Shown piece by piece: positions 1 through 5,457 of a stretch of DNA of 5,457 nt (the first letter of the stretch is position 1; every line of letters begins with the position of its first letter). A program made the translations under genes and the position numbers. A model generated the notes under the pieces. It was not told the DNA's origin. It ran no database searches and worked only from the letters and a program-made list of their open reading frames with translations. Origin of the DNA: Candidatus Zixiibacteriota bacterium (GTDB taxonomy: Bacteria; Zixibacteria; MSB-5A5; GN15; FEB-12); the NCBI GenBank assembly GCA_003641345.1, contig QNAD01000153.1:1-5457 (forward strand), written 5' to 3'.

Positions 1-513
1 CAATGAATCGAGCGGACTTCCATAATAGTCATTAGGAAACGGTAATCTAAAATTCTGCCCCATGCCAAGAATTACCAGAGCATAATAAGGCTTGTAACCC
101 AAGAAACAATAATCGACGCCATTAACAATTTCTCGTCCTTTGAACTCTACATCATTGTAAGCTCTGTCAAGTAGCAAGGAATCCGAAATATCACGAATAG
201 CCTGATCTGCCATACCGGGACCGTTTTGAGACAGCGAGGTGAAAATAACTTTTACATTTTTTCGCCAACAATGCTCAACAACTGCATAAGTCATAGGATG
301 CAATTCAGCCATATTATTCGGGTCATAATCAATAGCTATTAAAACTATTGACCCAGGTTCAAGATCATCGATAAAATCATATATCTTTTGTGATTCTGGT
401 TCAACCATTATAGGAACATCAAATGGTACTACATACGCAAAAACACATACAATAATTAAAAACAGGAAGACCCAACGACGATCTAACTTCATCAATTTTT
501 CAAATACATTCAT
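1..513 (-). CDS. C: N-terminal part of an extracytoplasmic DxDP-domain protein (3' part outside window)
   Basis: The first 171 codons are present and the frame stays open to the left edge. The start MNVFEKLMKLDRRW has a strong Shine-Dalgarno AAGGAGG at 519-525 with five bases to the ATG. A single membrane span (about 14-32) after the basic KLDRR implies an N-in anchor and an outside domain. The visible domain matches C' from residue 44 on with a constant offset of 28: IVLIAIDYDP (56-65) against KILISFDFDP, then HPM against QPM, NVKVIFTSL (86-94) against HKIIFMSL, and VDYCFLGYK (133-141) against VDYVNIGYK. PLDSL at the window edge matches PLDSI of C'. C lacks the extra N-terminal span of C'. 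If the resemblance continues, about 110-120 residues including a glycine-rich region and a C-terminal span lie outside. Function is unknown. Confidence 0.88.
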   Translation of the reverse strand, partial: MNVFEKLMKLDRRWVFLFLIIVCVFAYVVPFDVPIMVEPESQKIYDFIDDLEPGSIVLIAIDYDPNNMAELHPMTYAVVEHCWRKNVKVIFTSLSQNGPGMADQAIRDISDSLLLDRAYNDVEFKGREIVNGVDYCFLGYKPYYALVILGMGQNFRLPFPNDYYGSPLDSL

Positions 514-518
514 ATTGT

Positions 519-525
519 CCTCCTT
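519..525 (-). promoter_or_regulatory. Ribosome binding site of C, overlapping the stop of B
   Basis: TAAGGAGG on the minus strand merges the TAA stop of B (526-524) with a near-perfect Shine-Dalgarno sequence, five bases before the ATG of C at 513. A ribosome finishing B would be positioned over the start signal of C, which favours coupled production of B and C. Confidence 0.8.
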
Positions 526-1339
526 ACCCCTTCCCCATATAGCCGCGTTCAATACCCAAAATAATTTTCAGGGCGGTAGCAACAATTCCAAGTCCAATTC
601 CAATTACAATTGCTCGCTGAGCAGCCAAATTAGGTACATTCATTAACCAATTGGATAATTTAGCTCCATAGTCACCATAAATTACAGGTACCCATGGATT
701 AAATCTCATCATCACAATCAGTGCAGCAACCAAAAGAAGCGTAGCTAATAAGTTCCTGGCTCTAAATGCACGATATGCCGCCGATGCGATAAAGAACGCC
801 AACAAAGCAAACATAGTTGATAATACAGGAATTAAAATATGGTCGAAGAATGATCGGAACATCGGATTCTGAACACCTTCGGCTGAACTAAAATGAAAAC
901 TCCAACTATTATCAAAGATTGAAATTAATACTGACAACAAAATGAATAAAACGGATAATCCAGCAAAAGTAGTTCTTTTACCGGTAGAAATCATTGTGTG
1001 AATAACCATTCCAATTGCTAACAATGCACAAACCACAAAAGGAATATAGAACCCCCATGATTCACCATTGAAAGCAGTAAAACCAAAAATTATCTCACCA
1101 AATAACCCAAAAAGAATCAAATAAGAATAAACATAGTTTTCTTTTTTATTCTTTATCTTATCCATCGAAACTCGTAATAATGACCAAATTCCCAGAGCAA
1201 GGGCAAAGATACCGATGATAATAATCCAGTCAAGAAGGAATTCGTAAACCCATTCGGAAGTTTCATGAGGAATAAAATATTGGAAAATCATGAAAGCTCC
1301 GAAAATAAATACTAAAGCAAATGGTATTTGTCTTTTCAT
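524..1339 (-). CDS. B: polytopic membrane protein of unknown function, longer paralog of B'
   Basis: A 271-residue protein starting MKRQIPF. The reading frame is open a further 51 bases upstream, but the ATG at 1339 is chosen because it has an ideal AGGAGGT seven bases off at 1346-1352 and because it matches MKREIPL of paralog B'. Hydrophobic segments lie near 5-23, 36-57, 70-88, 98-116, 123-142, 165-186, 198-211 and 240-262. Conserved motifs are LLAFFIASAAYRAFRARN (179-196) and NLAAQRAIVIGIGLG (237-251), followed by LGIERGYMG. Compared with B' it has about 56 extra residues before the first motif, including two additional hydrophobic segments near 98-142, and about eight fewer between the motifs. 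It follows A by 11 bases and precedes C by 10. It is an inner-membrane protein with no recognised family function; its repeated placement between A-type and C-type genes suggests one complex. Confidence 0.9.
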   Translation of the reverse strand: MKRQIPFALVFIFGAFMIFQYFIPHETSEWVYEFLLDWIIIIGIFALALGIWSLLRVSMDKIKNKKENYVYSYLILFGLFGEIIFGFTAFNGESWGFYIPFVVCALLAIGMVIHTMISTGKRTTFAGLSVLFILLSVLISIFDNSWSFHFSSAEGVQNPMFRSFFDHILIPVLSTMFALLAFFIASAAYRAFRARNLLATLLLVAALIVMMRFNPWVPVIYGDYGAKLSNWLMNVPNLAAQRAIVIGIGLGIVATALKIILGIERGYMGKG

Positions 1340-1345
1340 GCCGTT

Positions 1346-1352
1346 ACCTCCT
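1346..1352 (-). promoter_or_regulatory. Ribosome binding site of B (decides the start)
   Basis: AGGAGGT, read on the minus strand, sits six bases before the ATG at 1339 and overlaps the TAG stop of A (1353-1351). It supports the ATG at 1339 over the upstream in-frame ATG at 1390, which lies inside the coding end of A. Confidence 0.8.
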
Positions 1353-2745
1353 AATTCATAACTTGGAAAAGGTCGGTGAAATAAGTCCAACCAAGGTTAG
1401 CGGCTATCAAACCTGTAATGCCAAGAATAACTATCGCCGCTTTAGCCCAATCCTGAGCTTTAAGCGATCCAAGCAATACCGGTTCACGTCCTAAATATGC
1501 CGATGCGGCATAAAGTTCTTCACCAATCAAAGTGTAATCACATGCAACTATAAAAAATGGAATCTGAGCAATTTCATCAGTACCTGCAATCTGAATAGAA
1601 CCAGCAACTGCACCGGTTTCTGCAAGTAGAAGTGATTCGGCAAAGAATTTACCCATATAAACATTTGTAGCCGGCAATTCTCTTAACATAGTTCCATTAA
1701 CAGCGGCAACATATGCAAACTGGGATTGAGTTACGAAATGGACAGTATCTTCTTTAAAATCATCCGGACGACCGGCATCAATATAAGCTGACTTAACAAC
1801 TTCCTGTGCTACTGTCATAACGATAGGATCATAAGTAGGGACAATCAATGCTGTTTGGTACTCAGCAACTTTTTTAGCAACTCTTCCTAAAATTGTAAAA
1901 GATGCAATGGTTGCAACATCGGATGCTGTCCCCAAACCTAATACATAAAGAATTGGTTTTCCCATTTCTGTTGCACGGCCGATAGCATCATCGACAGCTT
2001 CAATTCCAGCTAAAGGTCTAACATATAAATCAGCACCCTTTTTAGCTTTTTGCACAAAATATATTGTCATAAAACAAAAGAATAATACTGCTGCAAAAAT
2101 CGGAATACGACCAGTATTGAACAACTGTCCATAAGAATGAACCGGACCAAATATTTCCGAACCTGTTCTAATTTCATCATCACTGGTCACAGCGAAAACC
2201 TGATAATAGAAATCACAATAATCCGGAAGATAGTCAAAAGCTTCACGTTTTTTGCTTCCTTTATCGACAAAATTAGTATCACCGGAAGGTGACACACCAA
2301 CGCTTTTCCAAATGCCATTATTAGGATATTGTCCGTATGCATCTGAATAACGTGACAATAATCCTGCATATTCATCACGAAGCCGATTTCTTCTCTCTTT
2401 AATTTCTCCTGTCGGATCACCTATATCTAATTCCTGTTCGGCATTTGCAAGTTCTGAACGTACTTGCTCAACCGTATCTCTCATAAGCGGTACCCAACGG
2501 AATATTTCATAAAACATAACAGTACCGGCTCCCTGTCCATCATCAGGGGATGCTTCCCAAGTCAATGTGACAGAATGACCGTTGTCATTGTCGGTATCTG
2601 TTGCTGTCAACATTGATATCGGTGCCGGAGGCGGCATTTGTTCAGTAGTGTCCGCTTCCGGTACAACTTCTGTACCTTCCTGAGCACTAACCGATATCGT
2701 CGCTAATAATAGCAGACAAATAAAGATTACCGTTTTTAATTTCAT
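1351..2745 (-). CDS. A: DUF6754-like protein with signal peptide, split FN3-like domain and conserved cytoplasmic domain
   Basis: A complete 464-residue protein. Residues 1-21 form a signal peptide ending VSA before QEG. Residues 41-205 resemble a fibronectin-III domain: VTLTWEASPDDG (59-70), YEIFRW (79-84), later WKSVGVSPSGDTNFVDKG (146-163) and FYYQVFAV (179-186). A charged helical stretch at about 90-137 interrupts it after the YEIFRW strand. A membrane span (about 212-231) is followed by basic QKAKK, placing the next domain in the cytoplasm. That domain (about 245-430) carries AIGRATEMGKPILYVLGLG, AEYQTALIVPTYDP, QSQFAYVAAVNG, AETGAVAGSIQIAGTD and CDYTLIGEELYAASAYL. From memory these match the DUF6754 family, whose function is not known to me. 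A last span (about 433-452) ends the protein. Shine-Dalgarno GGAAGA lies at 2751-2756. It is paralogous to A' at the right edge. Confidence 0.92.
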   Translation of the reverse strand: MKLKTVIFICLLLLATISVSAQEGTEVVPEADTTEQMPPPAPISMLTATDTDNDNGHSVTLTWEASPDDGQGAGTVMFYEIFRWVPLMRDTVEQVRSELANAEQELDIGDPTGEIKERRNRLRDEYAGLLSRYSDAYGQYPNNGIWKSVGVSPSGDTNFVDKGSKKREAFDYLPDYCDFYYQVFAVTSDDEIRTGSEIFGPVHSYGQLFNTGRIPIFAAVLFFCFMTIYFVQKAKKGADLYVRPLAGIEAVDDAIGRATEMGKPILYVLGLGTASDVATIASFTILGRVAKKVAEYQTALIVPTYDPIVMTVAQEVVKSAYIDAGRPDDFKEDTVHFVTQSQFAYVAAVNGTMLRELPATNVYMGKFFAESLLLAETGAVAGSIQIAGTDEIAQIPFFIVACDYTLIGEELYAASAYLGREPVLLGSLKAQDWAKAAIVILGITGLIAANLGWTYFTDLFQVMN

Positions 2746-2766
2746 ACAGTTCTTCCAATTTAAAAC

Positions 2767-2794
2767 ATTATATAAATTAACTTATTATTTCCAA
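2767..2794 (-). promoter_or_regulatory. Possible internal promoter ahead of the second A-B-C module
   Basis: On the minus strand a perfect TATAAT (2772-2767) lies 16 bases downstream of TTGGAA (2794-2789), a four-of-six match to the TTGACA -35 box. Transcription would start near 2760, just ahead of the GGAAGA ribosome site and ATG of A. This is in the only intergenic gap above 11 bases in the window. AT-rich sequence makes chance matches common, so this is weak evidence. Confidence 0.22.
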
Positions 2795-3622
2795 CCAATC
2801 CTTGAAAAGAAAAGTGATTCTTCCAACCAACAGAGAAATACGCCCCATAACAGTATAGCCGAACGAAGCACCAAAGGTAATCATCAGAATCCAAATTCCA
2901 ACCCTTGATGCCTTTCCAAAAGCTCCGGTATGCTCTTTTGAAAAGAAGAAATAGATAAGACCGCAAAAAACTCCTATAAATATTACCCAGTTAGCTAATA
3001 TTAACACCAGTTGTCCTGATGCATCTAAACTTAAATTACTTAAAAAATCCCCGAATCCAGTCCAGTTATTTCCCAAAAGAGGAACAAATGTTGACGAAAC
3101 CTGCTGTATAAAATCTGATTGTAAATATCGAACAAAATTCAATCCGGCAGTAGTACCAACAATCAACGCCAACGGCCAACGGGAAATCCATCCATAATTA
3201 CTGGATAATCTCATTATTAACATAACACCGAATATAATAGGAAAGATAAAGACGACATTCATTATATCAATACCTAAAACATTTCCCCAATCACCCCCTA
3301 TATATGGAACCTTAAAAGCATTTGATAAACCCTCAGATATTCTTGGAATCAAATTCCCAACGATTGTTGACCAAAACCCAAGACACATCCAAAAAGCCGC
3401 AGAAATGCCAACAAACAAATGCTCGGCAAATTTATAAAAAGGATTATCTTTATATAGGAATGATAAAACTGATAAAGTTAAAAAAGCAGCAATAGTAACC
3501 AAAAAACCACGTAAAATATAATTGCTCTCTGCAGTAGCACTTACAGCATTGGCTTTTAGCACCCAGCTTAAAATAAACAGCCCCATAACTACTGCCGTAA
3601 CAATTATTGCTGTTTTTTTCAT
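2777..3622 (-). CDS. D: roughly seven-span integral membrane protein, unpaired member of the cluster
   Basis: A 281-residue very hydrophobic protein with no function I can name. Probable membrane spans lie near residues 5-22, 36-57, 67-90, 118-138, 148-165, 204-227 and 240-258. Between spans two and three sits the polar-aromatic motif KDNPFYKFAEHLFVG (58-72), which looks like a family signature. Basic residues cluster in short loops, such as RLSSNYGWISR near 138-148 and FGKASR near 235-240. The start MKKTAII is set by a four-base ATGA overlap with the stop of C' and has AAGGGTGG upstream, so translation is coupled to C'. Unlike its neighbours it has no second copy in this window; it lies exactly between the two A-B-C modules. 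A 31-base gap separates it from A. It is probably the shared membrane core or partner of both modules, but that is inferred only from position. Confidence 0.9.
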   Translation of the reverse strand: MKKTAIIVTAVVMGLFILSWVLKANAVSATAESNYILRGFLVTIAAFLTLSVLSFLYKDNPFYKFAEHLFVGISAAFWMCLGFWSTIVGNLIPRISEGLSNAFKVPYIGGDWGNVLGIDIMNVVFIFPIIFGVMLIMRLSSNYGWISRWPLALIVGTTAGLNFVRYLQSDFIQQVSSTFVPLLGNNWTGFGDFLSNLSLDASGQLVLILANWVIFIGVFCGLIYFFFSKEHTGAFGKASRVGIWILMITFGASFGYTVMGRISLLVGRITFLFKDWLEIIS

Positions 3623-4560
3623 TTAGCACCACCCTTGCGACGAGATCTAAAGAAAATCACATTACCAATAATTATAAAGCACATGATAACCATGTGGGCT
3701 AAAGTCTGTGGTCCCATCATACGAAGCCCGGGAGTATCCATATTTTCAAATTTGGAATAATTCTTTACAAATTCAGACTCATACTCTGCGGCACCTTTGA
3801 CGCCACCCAAGATACCTACAACTTGTTTAGGATAATATGGATATAACTGTGGAGCAACTACCGCCGCAACACCTACACCCATTGGAATATTACCAGGATC
3901 CCCGACAAACAGAACCCATTCTTTAGGACCGGGTTTACCTCCGCCAATAGACACTATCATGTCAAGATCTTTACAAGATTTTAAATTGTAAAAAAGTGGG
4001 ATTGAGTCAAGCGGGACAGAATTGACATCTGTCGGAAACATCTGGCGAAAGTCTGCAACGATAACATTTAGAACACCTTCGTTACCTGCTTTATATCCAA
4101 TATTTACATAATCAACAAATTCTTCTTTTTCCGGAAACTGCGGCAGTACAACAGTCTCCAATGTCTGACTTAGAAGTGCCTGTCCGGTTGCCCAAAGGGA
4201 CATAAAAATTATTTTGTGGCCTTTTTCCAATGCATGAGCACTTATCGCGTTAGCCATCGGTTGGACTTCGGGAGCCATTGCCGGATCAAAATCAAATGAG
4301 ATTAAAATTTTGGAACCGGCGGGTAAATTTTCAATTTTATCATAAACCCCTTTTACAACTTCAGTTGCACTTTCCTGAAATGTTATCGGGAATAAAATCG
4401 GTGCCGCTACTGCAACAAATATGAAAATAAATATAATTCTTCGGTCAACTTCTTTTGCTTTTATAGAGCGAATCAACAACCACAAAAGCCCACCAAAAAT
4501 TACTATAAGAGAAATAATAACTCCAATATCAGACAGGGAAATTAAAAGGAAATTATTCAT
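3619..4560 (-). CDS. C': membrane-anchored protein with large extracytoplasmic DxDP domain
   Basis: A 313-residue protein of unknown function. Two N-terminal spans (about 6-30 and 42-62) flank a basic loop with RSIKAKEVDRR. A soluble domain of about 220 residues follows, then a third span (about 287-304) and a basic tail RSRRKGGAK. The positive-inside rule places the soluble domain outside the cytoplasm. That domain alternates beta-like hydrophobic strands and helices: KILISFDFDP (84-93), KIIFMSL (116-122), VNIGYKAG (152-159), LNVIVADF (164-171), DMIVSIGGG (200-208) and a glycine-rich GILGGVKGAAEYE (249-261). This suggests a Rossmann-like alpha/beta fold. It is paralogous to the partial gene C at 513-1; 15 of 35 residues are identical around DxDP. 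The ATG lies 2 bases after the B' stop and is preceded by GGAGGAAGGGA. The 3' end overlaps the start of D in an ATGA. Enzyme versus ligand-sensing role cannot be decided. Confidence 0.9.
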   Translation of the reverse strand: MNNFLLISLSDIGVIISLIVIFGGLLWLLIRSIKAKEVDRRIIFIFIFVAVAAPILFPITFQESATEVVKGVYDKIENLPAGSKILISFDFDPAMAPEVQPMANAISAHALEKGHKIIFMSLWATGQALLSQTLETVVLPQFPEKEEFVDYVNIGYKAGNEGVLNVIVADFRQMFPTDVNSVPLDSIPLFYNLKSCKDLDMIVSIGGGKPGPKEWVLFVGDPGNIPMGVGVAAVVAPQLYPYYPKQVVGILGGVKGAAEYESEFVKNYSKFENMDTPGLRMMGPQTLAHMVIMCFIIIGNVIFFRSRRKGGAK

Positions 4561-4562
4561 AT

Positions 4563-5240
4563 CTATTTCCCTTCCTCCCCAAGGTAGGTTCGTTCAACGC
4601 CAAGTATCAGGCGAAGCGACATAGAAACCACACCCAGTCCAATGCCAATCATAATAGCTCTTTGTCCTGCTAAATTAGCTGAGTTCATTATCCATATAGC
4701 TAAATTGGGAATCTGAAAAATTGAAAAACTATCAGGTATCCATCCAGTAAGCATCATTCCAAAAGGAGTACGGCCTAATAGAATTATAAAAGCGGCAATC
4801 AATAAAATTGTAGCTTCTTTATTTTTAGCACGGAAAGCACGATATGAAGCCGAAGCCACAAAAAATGCCAAAAGAGAATACATTGTTGATTGCAACGGGT
4901 TTATTACATAGTTAAATATTTCCTGAAACCATGAACCTTCGGCAGTAACCGATGCAGCTATACCACCGTCATTACCTATCTTAAACAGACCGGCATACAA
5001 CATCAAAGCAAACCCGCCTAAAGTTACAAGAGAATACATCCAGTCTTGTTTTCTGTCACCAAGCTTACGGACATGCACCCGTATAAGATTACCACCTCCG
5101 AGGAAAAAGGCAAACACAGCAATAATATCAAAAAAGAGCGTAAATGTTTTTTCAATGTTTTCAATTGGTGGAATAAACACCGCTATTATAAGCAATACGC
5201 CAACAAAAAATGTTATAAATAATGGAATTTCTCGTTTCAT
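4563..5240 (-). CDS. B': polytopic membrane protein of unknown function, shorter paralog of gene B
   Basis: A 225-residue protein with no function I recognise. Hydrophobic segments suggest membrane spans near residues 5-23, 34-53, 66-86, 114-131, 142-156 and 194-214. Two motifs stand out: LLAFFVASASYRAFRAKN (residues 123-140) and NLAGQRAIMIGIGLG (189-203), followed by LGVERTYLG. Both recur in gene B (524-1339): 26 of 38 positions are identical around the first motif and 22 of 34 around the second, counted by eye. B' lacks a stretch of about 56 residues that adds two hydrophobic segments to B. The start MKREIP matches MKRQIP of B. Its ATG directly abuts the stop of A' and has only a weak Shine-Dalgarno-like GTGAG upstream, so translation probably depends on coupling. 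It is an integral inner-membrane protein; a role as membrane anchor or channel subunit of a complex with A' and C' is inference. Confidence 0.9.
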   Translation of the reverse strand: MKREIPLFITFFVGVLLIIAVFIPPIENIEKTFTLFFDIIAVFAFFLGGGNLIRVHVRKLGDRKQDWMYSLVTLGGFALMLYAGLFKIGNDGGIAASVTAEGSWFQEIFNYVINPLQSTMYSLLAFFVASASYRAFRAKNKEATILLIAAFIILLGRTPFGMMLTGWIPDSFSIFQIPNLAIWIMNSANLAGQRAIMIGIGLGVVSMSLRLILGVERTYLGEEGK

Positions 5241-5457
5241 CTATTTACTCACAGAAAATATAGTAGTGAAAAAATCATAAATCGAAGTCATAAATGCAAT
5301 ATCCCAGGCAGCACTAAAAGTAGCCGCAATAACACCAATTAAAATCACTATCAATGCTATAGCTTTGCCCACATCCTGCCCCTTTAAAGAACCCATCTGT
5401 TTAGGTTCACCAGACAAATACGCAGAGGCGGCAAAAAGCTCTTCTCCAATTAAAGTA
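5241..5457 (-). CDS. A': C-terminal end of a DUF6754-like membrane protein (5' part outside window)
   Basis: Only the last 71 codons are present; the gene enters from beyond the right edge and ends at a TAG (5243-5241). The peptide opens with TLIGEELFAASAYL, continues with a short linker containing GSLKGQD, then a hydrophobic span of about 20 residues (roughly KAIALIVILIGVIAA onward), and ends in FSVSK. Over its first 45 residues it aligns without gaps to residues 405-449 of the complete gene A at 2745-1351, with 28 identities counted by eye, so the two are paralogs. By analogy the missing part should hold the rest of the conserved cytoplasmic domain, and possibly a membrane span and FN3-like region. 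The TAG stop is immediately followed by the ATG of B', which implies translational coupling. Function is unknown. Confidence 0.88.
   Translation of the reverse strand, partial: TLIGEELFAASAYLSGEPKQMGSLKGQDVGKAIALIVILIGVIAATFSAAWDIAFMTSIYDFFTTIFSVSK

Noticed and set aside
1340..1390. Upstream in-frame extension of B starting at an ATG at 1390
   Set aside because: It lies within the coding end of A, has no matching segment in B', and a strong ribosome site supports the ATG at 1339.
2187..2420. Minus-strand open frame of 77 codons inside A
   Set aside because: It is fully nested in another frame of A, which has coherent FN3-like features across this stretch.
2746..2776. Terminator between D and A
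   Set aside because: The 31-base gap has no GC-rich inverted repeat followed by a T run on the minus strand.
2760..2966. Minus-strand open frame of 68 codons at the end of D
   Set aside because: It overlaps D in another frame, and its tryptophan- and tyrosine-rich translation resembles no real protein pattern.
3611..3620. Run of seven A residues right after the start codon of D (possible slippage site)
   Set aside because: It encodes the lysines of MKKTAII, a usual N-terminus for a membrane protein; no alternative frame product makes sense.
3450..3632. Minus-strand open frame of 60 codons at the start of D
   Set aside because: It is a shifted reading of the hydrophobic N-terminus of D, rich in Cys, Tyr and Phe, with no independent support.
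4270..4310. HAD-phosphatase reading of the FDFDP motif in C'
   Set aside because: The HAD signature needs DxDx(T/V) plus later Ser/Thr, Lys and acidic motifs. Here Pro follows the second Asp and the other motifs are not evident, and the domain is predicted to be outside the cytoplasm.
4421..4624. Plus-strand open frame of 67 codons
   Set aside because: It is antisense to the end of B' and start of C', with no ribosome site or recognisable protein pattern; both minus-strand genes are supported by paralogs.

Overview
The window is a single block of seven same-direction genes, all on the minus strand, so the transcript runs from position 5457 down to 1. There are no gaps longer than 31 bases, and I see no RNA genes, mobile elements or CRISPR. 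The sequence is AT-rich. The proteins are almost all membrane-embedded, and one has an N-terminal signal peptide followed by a fibronectin-III-like domain. This fits an uncultivated bacterium, perhaps from the FCB/KSB1/Cloacimonadota side of the tree, but that placement is an impression from gene style and not a demonstrated result.

In transcription order the layout is A' (5457-5241, C-terminal end only), B' (5240-4563), C' (4560-3619), D (3622-2777), A (2745-1351), B (1339-524) and C (513-1, N-terminal part only). A and A', B and B', and C and C' are clearly related pairs when their translations are compared, so the window shows a three-gene module present twice in tandem with one unpaired polytopic membrane gene, D, between the copies. 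Genes A'-B'-C'-D abut or overlap. A 31-base gap separates D from A, and the second module has short spacers with strong Shine-Dalgarno sites.

None of the genes has an experimentally known function that I can name. A looks like a protein of the DUF6754 type: signal peptide, split FN3-like periplasmic domain, membrane span, conserved alpha/beta-looking cytoplasmic domain, C-terminal membrane span. B is a polytopic membrane protein with two highly conserved motifs. C carries a large extracytoplasmic domain with a conserved DxDP motif. D is a roughly seven-span membrane protein. The tight organisation and matched duplication suggest that the products form a membrane complex, possibly built from two paralogous sets of subunits. 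This is inference from gene order and predicted topology. The complex is the candidate undescribed system of this window.
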